From contig CM121343.1 in NCBI GenBank assembly GCA_051530055.1, positions 5,208,001 to 5,272,000 on the forward strand: a stretch of DNA of 64,000 bases, given 5' to 3'. Of the stretch, positions 26,338 to 36,936 are shown piece after piece (the first letter of the stretch is position 1; every line of letters starts with the position of its first letter). The notes below the pieces were generated by a model. The model searched no databases. It was given only the letters and a program-made list of their open reading frames with translations, and had not been told where the DNA came from. A program made the translations under genes and the position numbers. The DNA is from Neoechinorhynchus agilis. Taxonomy: Eukaryota > Acanthocephala.

Positions 26338-27145
26338 CACACACACACACACACACACATAAAGAGAGTGATCGCGTTGAAACCCTTTGCTTAAATGCCT
26401 GTTGAATTTTTAAACTCATCAGTGATGTGCGGCGGCGGCGGCGGCGGTGCTTTTGCCCTAAAGTACTTTTCAAAGCAAATTCTGCGGCTTCTCATTCGTT
26501 GTTGTTTTGCGTAAATAAGGGATAAGCCAATCAGAATGCGCCTCTCCCAATTAGTGCAATAACTCAAACCAACCCTTGTGTGTGTGTGTGTGGTGTCAAC
26601 CAAAGTATCGATTAACCTCAATTTTATACGGTTATACACGAGGCCATTTGCATGCTATCCATGGACGTTGGTATGTCTTAAACGCCTTTGTACATTTTCA
26701 GATCTCAAATGTCTGTACAAAGATGTCACGGCAAGCATAATACACTCTGTTATGGATACTCTTTGTCTCAACTGCATTTACACCCATTATATCAGTCCAT
26801 GAAAATTTTTGAAAGAGACTAAGGGACCTAGTCGTGGAGTGTCTTGTGCGCGTATATGTGTGTGTGTGTGTGATTCACAATACCTCCGCCGACATTGCCA
26901 CAGTGCTGCTACTGCCGTCGCCGCCGCCGCCTCCCTTGTCGCCGCCGCCGCCGCTTATACTCACAGCACTATTTTAAGATACACATGATTCATCCTGAAC
27001 CGTGTTGTAGCTTTCAAACTTGTCTCATCCGCCGAAACTCTCCCCGTGATTTCTATTGGCTGCGGGATTATTTAACGTCGCCGCCTTCTCACCAACCCCC
27101 TTTGTTGCAGATTCATACACACACTCACTCACACACACACATTTT
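26338..27145. repeat. cluster of simple repeats (CA, TG, GGC, CCG)
   Basis: ACACAC at 26338-26360, GGC at 26430-26448, TG at 26577-26592 and 26861-26872, CCG/CCGCCG at 26911-26955, and CA at 27117-27142. They lie directly upstream of the homeobox gene. A TTTGTTGCAG acceptor-like site ends at about 27111, 60 nt before its ATG. Confidence 0.85.
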
Positions 27146-27170
27146 TATTTTGTACCATTTGTCTATAAAA

Positions 27171-29233
27171 ATGGACAACTACGAAGGTAATATATAAACC
27201 TCAAAAAATTCTCACAAAATTATCCATTCTTAACTCCTATTTTCTCATCTATATTAAATCTTCTTCGCACATTTAGCTGACAATGTTGCTGTCCGGTTTG
27301 TTCTTGAATACGAAACAAATGAGTTCGATGGAAATTTTGTTCCTATCACGGACAGTTTTGTCGTTATGCCTTCAAATACAAGAGTCTGTGGCTTAATTCC
27401 TGAGGTCATTGCCAAGCTGAAACTCGGAAGTGATCAAAGGGTCATCAATTGTCGGAGTTTTGGTTGTTTTATCGTCTTAAAAAATTGGAAGCCGATCAAT
27501 GTAGAATATATCTGCGATGTAAACGAAACAAGCTTAATGCAGCTAGTTGGGCACTTCCCCAATTTCGCAGTAATTAAAATACGCTTTTTCAGGTAATCAA
27601 ATTAATTAATTCGTGTATTTATAATATTAACAATACAGGAATATAACCCCTTTGCATCAAACACGCAACCAGGTTCTGATGTTATTAGCCCAAGCTCAGA
27701 GTTTAATTCGCAACGTTGATCTCTTGACCGAATCCGTAAGTAGAAATAGCTAAACGAGTTTATTATAAATATATGATTTTAGGATCGTCCGCCCTCTGTA
27801 AGAAATCCGTTACTATTACAATCTACTTTGAGGGATCGACTCATGCATACGGGGTAAATTTTACACTCACATTTAGTCAAAATTCAAATTTATCAGCCCT
27901 TCCCTAATTTAGAAATTTCATGATTGCAAACAACGCAATCTCTCATGGGGATGCGTCAAACTTGTCAATACGCGATAGAGTATCTCAACGTCCACAAACT
28001 ACCCCTGCCTATCACCTCCACTCGCATACAAATCAAGTAATACCATCAGGGACCAAACGTCCAAGTTCATTTCCTCATAATCTCTCGGAAAATTGTGATG
28101 GGACCGATACAGTCGGCAATAATTTCTCTGGAGTTAAAAGGGTCCGTGAGCGTATAACTTTTGACTCGATGACCGAAGTCCCAATACTCACAAGTGCGTT
28201 TGAACGCAACCGACATCCAACCAGAGAAGAAATTGATCTTTTGTTGCAAGAGCTTAACGCAAATCGAAAGGGGAAAAGGCCCTTAGAAGTGTTTAATATT
28301 CAGTACTGGTTCAAGAACGCAAGGGCGATGGACAAAAAGAGACGATTTGGAGTGAAACAAGAGACAGGGGAAGGAAACGAAGAAGAAGGTGATATATCAC
28401 CCCCTGAAAACGGAATCGCAATAAAAGAAGAAATCATAGAGATCGAACCTTCGGTTGAACAAAAGTCAGCAGATGTAGCGAAGAAACTACACGAGGTTAC
28501 GCGTCAAAACCCAAGTAGTATTCAACTCACAAATGCGGACGACTTTGTAGCTCTGTGTCAGCCAAGCGATCCTGCGAACGGTGGCATGAACGAAAGTGCA
28601 GCCGGCGACTTGAGCACTGATAATGCATCGACCGATGATCAACCCAACGTGCCGGATCAACAAAATGATCAGTCCACTAGAGCCACTGGTGAATTTCATT
28701 TCAGACCAGCGCACGACGTAAGCTCAATAATCGATTGCCGATCGTGTATAATGACACCGAGCTTGTACGTTTCACAATCGAACTCGAACAGTGCACCACA
28801 ACTGGATAACGGAGCAGTTGCCGGTGATAGGCAAAAGCGGCGAAATCGCGTCTTTATTGACCCAACGACCGAGATTCCAATCCTAGAAAAATGGTTCGCA
28901 GTCGATACTCACCCGTCACAAGCTTTGATAAAGACTATTTGTGAGGAAATGAATCGCGGTCCTTATCGCTCACAGTACCAGAAACTAAAACCTCGTAATA
29001 TTCAACTATGGTTCAAAAATCACAGGGCAAAGCTAAAACGCAACAGCAAGTCAGAAATTTCCGGGCACGTTGCAATGCCTGTAATGGTATCGACTACGAT
29101 TACAAACCTCGGAAAATCGAATAATGCTCAAGATGGTTCCTCAAACTGTGATAATCTAAATATGACGGGAGATGCACTGAATCCTAATTCTTGCGAAATA
29201 TCAAACCTGGAACAAAAAGATAACGTCCTCTGA
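27171..29233 (+). CDS. Dve/COMPASS-class homeobox transcription factor (SATB relative)
   Basis: Five exons (27171-27186, 27277-27592, 27639-27735, 27783-27853, 27913-29233) total 1821 nt, 606 aa; all introns are GT-AG and 46-90 nt. The N-terminal ~110 residues form the ubiquitin-like CMP/ULD oligomerization domain shared by SATB and Dve (IVLKNWKPINVEYI). A CUT-like helical segment follows (LLAQAQSLIRNVDLLTE). Two divergent homeodomains lie in the last exon: the first has NIQYWFKNARAMDKKRRF, the second NIQLWFKNHRAKLKR; both have extended loops, as in Drosophila Dve and C. elegans dve-1. The linker is acidic and Ser/Asn-rich. Two homeodomains with a CMP domain define the invertebrate COMPASS group; vertebrate SATB has one. 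The protein acts in the nucleus in developmental patterning and, in worms, the mitochondrial stress response. Confidence 0.9.
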
Positions 29234-31752
29234 ATTAGCAATTCGATTTTTCCTCACTCAAATCACTTGGGATCAGCGCCAAAATCACAAATTTCACTCT
29301 CCTGTACATTTATACCTAGATTTTGAATAATTGCTTGAATTCTAAAGACTAATTGCATGTGTGGTAAAGCACTAATTAAAAGCAAACGATTAGTACAAAC
29401 ATAAAGTCATTTCTGGCGACCGCCAGCATTGACAAAAGATCCATTGAAGACTCTATCCAAAACTAAGTTGTATTCGTATTTTTGATCGTTTGCTAATCTC
29501 ACTATAAGTATCAGTACAGCGAAATCTTATTAGGACGCTAACAGTTGGCACATTTTAAAGCGAACATTACGGATTAAAGAAGTTTTAACGGATCATTGGC
29601 GATTTCTTGCACATTGTTCTATAAAAATCTAAAGTCTATTTAAATTTTAACCTAATCCAATTTTAACACATATGCATATATTTTCTTTGATGCCTTATTA
29701 AGTTGAAAATTCGGTTGCCGTGATCAGCTTCCAATTCTAAACACTCGGAATTCCAAGTAATACTTGAAGCCTAAGCGCAGCCAATACGGTTGCGCGAACA
29801 ACTATATCAAATCTAATTACATGGCGTAAGGAAAGTGTGGCTTATGACTCGGAAACATAAGGAGATAGTATGCCTTAATTTACGATTGTTAAATGTCTTA
29901 AAAGTCTCTTTTCTCCTTTTGCTAATGTAGATATATCGTTTTGGAAGATAAACGTTAAAATAGTCAAGATAATTCTCGGTTGGTGCGACGCAAGATCCCA
30001 CTTTATTAAATACAAAATTTAATAACTTCGTTATTAAACGAGCTGTAAAAATATTTTGAGCGCCGCAAGGATTATAACTGCCTTTAATATTTGCATTTGT
30101 AAAGGAATTGTTCATTTATATGTGTTCTTTGAAAATGAGAAGAATAGAGATTGATTTCCAATTAAATTTCGCCCGTCTCGTCGAACTTCTTCAGGTTGTT
30201 AAAATCGTAAGCGTCTATTTAATGACCTTAACACATAATTGCATTTCTCAGCTGATAGTTCACAAGAATAAATAGCGCTTGTAAAGCTTGTGAAATTGGG
30301 AAAATAGATATACGCTGTAATATCATTTATTTTAAAAGATGTGTTCAAATGTTTCATGATTTAATATTTTCAAGGTATATCACAATGTTTGATGGTTATG
30401 AATTCCAGGATAATTCACATAAAAAGTGCGATTGGAAAATAATTTATATCCGTATGTTTAGTCGCAATCCCAAGCAAAGACGCTACTGGTTATCGCCGAA
30501 TTAATATTCATCAATAGAAAAGGAGAGAATTTGTCCGTCGTCTAAAAATACACCGACATTTAGTTTAACAAAACACCACGCGTTACAGTGCAAATCAATT
30601 TCATACAAATTTTATTTCGGTTGTCAAATTTCTTTCATGAATCGTATCAAACAAAGTTTAAGTTTAATAAATGCAATCATCTCGTGTACACATAAAAAAA
30701 TTATATAAGATTGAGCAAAATAATGAGGTACGATATTCTGAAGTAAAAGACCGTTTTCCACATGAATGTCTTATATTGGAAATATTTGGAATTGGAAGCG
30801 CTCGCTTGATGCAGCTATTTCGGAAGGTATGATAATAAATTTAGTTTCATCTAATAATGATAAAACAGCTTAAGAAAAAGATAGCCTCTAATATAGAAAC
30901 AAAAGTTCGTTAAATTAATTAAATGTTTAGCAAATCTTTGATCTAATAATATAAAAATCACATAGTCGATGATCATTTAATGTCATAATTTAAATTCCTA
31001 TGGTTTGTAGATTTAGTGCGTGCCACTTGTTATATTTTCTTCGTTAAATACCATTCGTCGTTGAAATTAAAAACATAAAAATTGCAATTTTGAGCCAAAC
31101 ATTCTTGGCTACCTGTGCGAGGTGGATGAAGATTTAATCGATTGGAAGACCACGAGATAAAAGAGATTACAATGAACTGAATGAGGCTTTAAGTTCAGCA
31201 TTTTTGGCGGTTTAGTCATCTGCTTCTCGACCAGAAATCGAGGCGGAATATTATTCAATAATTCCAGACTGCCTTTGTGGATATGTGACCAATGTCGATG
31301 TTGAAAGCTCGCTTGAGTCGCATTTTTAATTTCGCGCTTATTATGCAAAATCCTAGGTGATTTTATGAAACTGTTTCTACATCTTCTTCTTTGCGACAGT
31401 TAATCGCCGCGTCGAAGGTCATGTAGAATTTTAAAGTCAATCGAAAATGATATTTGTGATTTAAAATAATTTCGGTCCTCAAAGGCAAAATAAACTATAG
31501 TTTCATTTGTTCGCTCAAATTTTCAAAAACGGGTTTTTAATTTCTTGGATTGTATTCTGGGTAATGAAATTATTAATAATATCGGGGAGGTTAAGAGTAA
31601 AGATGTCAGAACAATTAATAATACGATTTTATTAAAACTACAGTCACGCTCTCTTTTTCCCCAGCATACTAATTGGACGAATTCTTAAATTCACACAATA
31701 TCTCACTTAGCCATTTATTCGAAAGCGAAACCACTGGTAAATTTATCATAAT
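29234..31752. other. AT-rich non-coding region
   Basis: No recognisable gene. Short open frames (for example 31348-31109 and 30115-29813 on the minus strand) have no family similarity and biased AT content. Confidence 0.4.
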
Positions 31753-32015
31753 CGAGTCGAGGTGGTCAAGTGGACTAATGCTCTTGATCCAAGCTTTGTT
31801 GGGTCAACCGGTTCGAATCCATTATCGCTGATGACGCACAACCAAAGGGGATGAAATACCCCGTTGAGGGGAGGAAACTCTCCTTGGGATGTATCTGAGA
31901 ATTCGGAGGAATGTAGAAACCTTTAACCGTGCATTAGAGACTGTGGTTTTATCACTTCTCTAATGTAATTGGTTTGGCTTTATGCCTAAATAAATAAGCC
32001 GAACAAGAAGGGACA
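31753..32015 (+). mobile_element. tRNA-derived SINE
   Basis: The head has a pol III A box (TGGTCAAGTGG) and a B box (GGTTCGAATCC) about 50 bp apart. The tRNA-unrelated body follows (CACAACCAAAGGGGATGAAA, then ACTTCTCTAATGTAATTGG) and a tail ending AAATAAGCCGAACAAG. Two more copies lie at 33095-33305 and 33445-33745. The head does not fold as an intact tRNA. Confidence 0.85.
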
Positions 32016-32261
32016 AGCTAAATTTAATGATGATATGAAAACGAACCGGCTTGTCACTAAAAAAACATTAAAATAGAATTCCATATCTTTACAAAAACTC
32101 GCAATACATTCTTAATAACCGCCAATTCCCAGCGGACTGAACCTGTAATCCACTCCAAAATCATCAACCTCATAACAAAAGCCCAAAGGTACATAGATTC
32201 TCTTCCTTGTTCATTAATGAAACGTGTTATTATTCTTATAAGTGTTTGAAGATTGAATTGC

Positions 32262-32457
32262 GTTTTCTGGCGCGAAGAAATTAAATTTATTTTATTTTAA
32301 AATCTCCGATATTTCGGATGCACACAATCTTGTGAACGCGTTTTCACAAGGTTGCTCGTAAGTTTTTAACACACGAACTAACATATTTAAAAACTTACCC
32401 CCCGAAATATCAATGATTTTAAAATAAAATTATTTTAATTTCTTCGCGCCAGAAAAC
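32262..32457. mobile_element. MITE-like hairpin element
   Basis: The arms begin GTTTTCTGGCGCGAAGAAAT and end with the complement ATTTCTTCGCGCCAGAAAAC; AAAATCTCCGATATTTCGG and its partner lie inside. The centre contains ACAATCTTGTGAACGCG and TTTTTAA, related to the 40125-40286 family. Confidence 0.85.
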
Positions 32458-33094
32458 AACCATTATTATAAGTTGCCATTTTCCCGTTTCAAGGGAATTT
32501 TATGAGCTGCCTATTTAATCTTAACCTCAATCCGATATTAAATTCAGCCTAAGATAAATTCGAAAACGCCGTTTATGTCTCATTGTCACGCTTTGCAATT
32601 CCAAAAGTTGTGTTCAGATTGTACCGAGAACAATGAAAATAGTTCAATGTCACACGTAGCAAGTGGCATGATTAAATCTGTGATTACACTTGGACTTGTT
32701 ACCGTCAGCGCTCGAATGCAGTATTTGAGACTGAGTGAATTTTGATGTTTGCTCAGTAAACCCGTAGAGGTTTCCTCATTTTTAGGATAGCAAAAAATCC
32801 ATTAATTGTTTTTTTATTATATTTATTACGAAATATTTCACCAGATAACCTCGCCTCATCTCAATCATTCGTCGTTATTAAAAGGCCCGAGATTATGCAA
32901 AAATAAGTGTTGTGAAAAATAAACTGGATTTAGGAATTATTGTTTAGGTCTACACGCGGTAAATGATTATTCATTAAAGATGTTTCGAACCTCGTCGGGT
33001 TCATCATCAGTTCTAAAATACAAGTGGATGACCGAATCGACACACAGTCCACCGATTTCGGTCTGGGAAGCACTAGTCTGCGCTCAATACCCCA

Positions 33095-33305
33095 AGACCG
33101 TACGGTTATAAGTTTGTACATCCCTCCGGATTCTCAGATACCTCGAGGAAGCGGGACTCATCATTGAGTTTCCTCCCTTCAGTAGTATTTCGTTCCCTTT
33201 GGTTGTGCGTCATCGGCGGTAACCGATTTTGAACCCGTTGACCCAACAAACTGGGATCAGGAGCATTAGTCCACTAGACCGTCTCAGCACAACTACGGAA
33301 TGTAC
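33095..33305 (-). mobile_element. tRNA-derived SINE copy
   Basis: Reverse complement of the SINE at 31753: ACTCAGTGAGTTTCC-like body, GTTGTGCGTC and B-box complement AACCCGTTGACC. The 3' tail is missing. Confidence 0.75.
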
Positions 33306-33444
33306 AAACTTCGCAACTTTAGCCTTAATGAGCATTTCGATTATAGCATTCTTATGCGTGGCTCAGCCGGTAGTCTTTTTATAGATATGTTTATTTTTTC
33401 CCATACACGGCCGAATGGACACACGGTCTACCGATTAAAGTTGC

Positions 33445-33745
33445 GAAGTTTGTACATTCCGTAGTTGTGCTGAGATGGTCTAGTGGACCAATGCTCCTGA
33501 TTCCAGTTTGTTGGGTCAACGGGTTCAAATCCGTTACCGCCGACGACGCACAACCGAAGGGGACTTAATACCTCGATGAAGGGAGGAAACTCACTGATGA
33601 GTCCCGCCTCTTGGAGGTATCTGAGAATCCGGAGGAATGTACAAACTTTTAACCGTGCATTAGAGACTATGCGGTTATACCACTTCTCTGGTACAATTGG
33701 TTTAGCGCTAGGCCTAAAAATAAGCCGGACAAGGAGGGGCAAACT
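33445..33745 (+). mobile_element. tRNA-derived SINE copy, full length
   Basis: A-box region ATGGTCTAGTGG, B box GGGTTCAAATCC, body CACAACCGAAGGGGAC and tail GCCTAAAAATAAGCCGG. It is the most complete copy in the window. Confidence 0.85.
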
Positions 33746-34165
33746 AAAAATTTAATGATTTAAAATTATTGTTTAGGTCTACACCAATCAAATGTATTCG
33801 TCTATTTTTGCAATGACCCGGTAAATGATTATTTAGAACCCGACAAGGTTCGCAGAACGTCTTTTTAATCGAAATAATCATTTACCGAGGGTGAAGACTT
33901 CTAACCATAATAATTCCAACCACATTCCCCGCTACCTCACATATCGACATTTTTATAAAACTGGATTTTATTTGAGGTCAAATGTGATGAACTCTTTTTT
34001 AAAAGTTTGGAGTCAATGAATTAAATTTTATTGTTTAGAAGTCTTGAGTTAGTAAATATTTTTTTGCACTATTGGGTCCATAAAGTTTTTATTCACAACT
34101 CGCAATTTCAACCTCCCGCCGCCGCAGACGAAATGAAAGTTTTGAACAAATATACTCTTGAGTGT

Positions 34166-35694
34166 TCACGTGAACTCAATTCCTTCATACTTTATAGAAT
34201 TTGACAGAACTGTTTCGGGGACCAGAAGTTCGCCATGGACATTGAATAGCGTGTAATAGGTTTTCATGTGGGTATCATCGATTTCCTCGGTCCTGAGGGC
34301 AATGATTAAATTATCGTTTGTTTCAGGGATAAACTTAAAAGACGAAAATCCACGAGCTGGGTCATGGCTTCCAATGGCGATGCTTCGAATATTTTTGAAG
34401 TTCAAATCGGCTTCAATCATCAAATTAGAGCCTCGCTGCCTGTCCGCCAGCTCGTCGTAACGTTCACTTGAAGTCCGCCGAGGTAAAAAATACCATTTTT
34501 GCTTTAGATCGCTGAATCCAACTGCTTCAAACACCATATATCCAGGATATTGGAAACCTAATTTTGCTCTTATTTTGCCATACTTCTCTTTCCAATTCAA
34601 ATGTTCCACAATTCCTTGATGATCTATCGTTTTCACGAACATGGGATTATCGTTCACGTATTCCCCATTTCCCGTTGTCCATTCCTTTCCAAGACCACCA
34701 ATGTAAAGTTTCCCATCCTTAACTGTCATCCACTCACATTTAAAGCCCTTTGTTTCATTCAAACCGCTTCCGTCTTTGATAATGATAATTGTGTCCGCCG
34801 CAAAAGTACTCTCATATTTGCTTCCCGGAAAAACAAAAAAAACCCTAAATTAATTTCGTTTGCCATTCACCGCGAATGATGTCATAGCAACCTTAGATTC
34901 TTTCGGGGATATCCGAGACGAATAAACGAAAATGACGTCAGCGACACAAGTACATTGTACTACTAAAATAACTTTCGGTAAAAGGGCGGCGTCATCTCTC
35001 GTAGAGACCAGTTCAAACACGATTCCGGTTCTGTCGTCACACGTATAGAGTTTCCCGTTGAAAACGGCCAAATCGGACAGTTCAGCGCCACGGTTTTTGT
35101 ATTTTCATGGAACATCGGCCCTAAACCCCTAACGAAGACGCTGATGACCCACATTTCTTAACCAAACCCGCTCATGAGTGCACTGGGACTCGGTGAGTCC
35201 AATACCACACTGACTACACAATTCTCACCGTTAAGAAGACTTGTGAATGATTCAGAGTTGCTCGCTGCCTTTAGAATGGTGCTCGATATATTCAAGAATC
35301 CTTTATGCATCCAACTGCGGTATCCTTTGTCGCCCACGCTTGAATCGAGGTCCATATCTGCGACAATGGTAATCGCGAACGTAACCATTCCATCTTTGTG
35401 ACGTTTTGGCGGTGTCAATGGATAAACGGAGTTGTACGACGGCGGCCGCCGCCGCCACTGCTGAGATTCGGGTCTCCATACGGTGGCGTACAAATAAATC
35501 AGAATCAATATAGCGATCAAAACGAACTTCCTTCGTTGAATTTGCCTTAAACAAGCTCCCAAGTATGATCGCAAGTCACTAGTCACAACACTCATTGGAC
35601 TACCCTCATCAATCAGGAGAAGCGAATCACCTCTACTCATATCAATCTCACCGAGTTTGATTGTAAAGCCACCACAAATGTCCGCCGCCGTCAT
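34166..35694 (-). CDS. calcium-activated nucleotidase (CANT1 / soluble apyrase family)
   Basis: Modelled as exons 35694-35229, 35091-34964 and 34774-34166 (1203 nt, 400 aa). An N-terminal cytoplasmic segment is followed by one transmembrane anchor ([16 protein letters not shown], about residues 58-73), so it is a type II ER/Golgi protein. The lumenal domain has [57 protein letters not shown] and [11 protein letters not shown], all conserved in CANT1, a Ca2+-dependent hydrolase of UDP/GDP that supports Golgi glycosylation. Both introns are odd. The first has a good donor (G|GTGAGAATT) but no AG acceptor that keeps the frame. The second joins VIL to DGSG only with TA...AG or GT...AA ends; a GT-AG version (to AG at about 34816) would add about 12 residues. 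A CCCTTAG acceptor lies 3 nt before the ATG. Confidence 0.88.
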
Positions 35695-35875
35695 CGTCTA
35701 AGGGTGTCACCCAAGTAGATATTCCCCTTTCTTTCGTCCCTTCTAAACTCGGTTTGAATACTAGTCAAATGAGAAAAGAACGCTGGAGATTATGATTGGT
35801 TAAAGATGTGCTAGTTGAAGACTCATTCACTTCTAACTTTGCTCAATATCTTCAAAGATTTAATAGCTACACGAT

Positions 35876-36598
35876 ATGAACGATTCGGCAATCGACCAAT
35901 CAGCAGACGAAATCAGAAACAACGATGAAGAAAAATCCACTTCCCCGTGTTTACCCATTCAAAATGCGTCTAAAGAACGCGAACACTTAGCCAATAACGT
36001 CGTAATTGAGTCTCTAGTTGACGACGAAATCGATTGCGGACTAAAAGGTTCGACCGAATGCACGTGAAATTAAGTGAAATTTTTAAGGTTCAGTGAATGC
36101 ACCTGAGATTCTCGGCATTCCAAAGGACGAAGGAATGATGCTTCAAACAAATTCTGCCTCAAATAAATCATTAGACATTGACGATTTCGAAGATGAAACG
36201 ATTGAAGAACGATTAGCCGCATTAGTAGATGCTTTTCCGCCTAGATTGGTCCATTTGATCCGTGATACTTTCAATTCCGCGGCCAGCGTATCGTCCGTCG
36301 CAATCCGTTTTGCCAAAAAAAGTGAGCACTGCTACTATTTCGGTTGATCTTAACCTCAAAATGTAGCTTTATGGATAGCTTCAACTTCTTTCACTATTCT
36401 CGTCCTCCCTGTGCTGTTTGAGACCGAAATGAACGCTATTAATGAACAATACTCAAATGAAGTCAGACAAGTAAGTGTTTCCTTTCAGCACAAAGCTCAC
36501 CAATCCACCATCAGATGATGCTTGGACCTGCAGCCGCAGCCGTATCCTCGGGATCTATGGTCCCGTCTTTTGCTACAAATGCGCTTTCAAGACAGTAG
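35876..36598 (+). CDS. mitochondrial import receptor subunit TOM22
   Basis: Four exons (35876-36047, 36088-36321, 36367-36470, 36515-36598), 594 nt, 197 aa; all introns are GT-AG and 40-45 nt. A long acidic N-terminal region (cytosolic receptor domain) leads into DETIEERLAALVDAFPPR, an amphipathic helix. A single membrane segment follows (LWIASTSFTILVLPVLFETE), the hallmark of metazoan Tom22, and then a short intermembrane tail (MMLGP). Tom22 docks precursor proteins and organises the TOM complex in the outer mitochondrial membrane. The N-terminal acidic part is longer than in vertebrates (about 142 aa total). An acceptor-like AATAG precedes the ATG by 9 nt. Confidence 0.9.
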
Positions 36599-36814
36599 AT
36601 CCTAATTGACAACGACAACTTGTTTCAATAATATCATAATTATTATTAAAGACATTTTCGCCCATTGGTTAAACGGATTACCTTTTGTGTCAAAAAACAA
36701 TCCCAGATTATTACGATGTTCACTTTTTTTTGAAATGTTCTCTCTTCTTATATGTGACTCAGTCCGTAGTCTATTTATCGATAATTATAAGATTATCCGT
36801 TTTTTATCATGGTG

Positions 36815-36930
36815 GTCACGAAAGCGCTGGTCGGCGCTTCTCCTCCCTTCAATAAGCTATTTCGTGCCATCGGCGATTCGAACCCGTTGAACCATCCCAA
36901 TTAAGGTCAACGGGTTCGAGATGCATGTTT
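36815..36930 (-). mobile_element. SINE remnant with inverted B-box region
   Basis: Contains CTTCTCCTCCCTTCAATAAG and GATTCGAACCCGTTGAACC, then GGTCAACGGGTTCGAG in the opposite orientation: two facing copies of the tRNA T-loop segment. Confidence 0.55.
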
Positions 36931-36936
36931 ATACCA

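Larger units (their letters stand above)
32930..33930. mobile_element. composite hairpin element carrying two inverted SINE copies
   Basis: The ends (ATTATTGTTTAGGTCTACAC and GTAAATGATTATT on the left; AATAATCATTTACCG and GAAGACTTCTAA on the right) belong to the CCCGCGGTAAAT MITE family. Inside lie a minus-strand SINE (33305-33095) and a plus-strand SINE (33445-33745), head to head and separated by about 140 bp, plus an internal end-like piece at 33770-33840. Confidence 0.65.

Noticed and set aside
31753-31840. Functional tRNA gene at the SINE head
   Set aside because: The A and B boxes are present, but the acceptor and T stems do not pair and SINE body follows directly.
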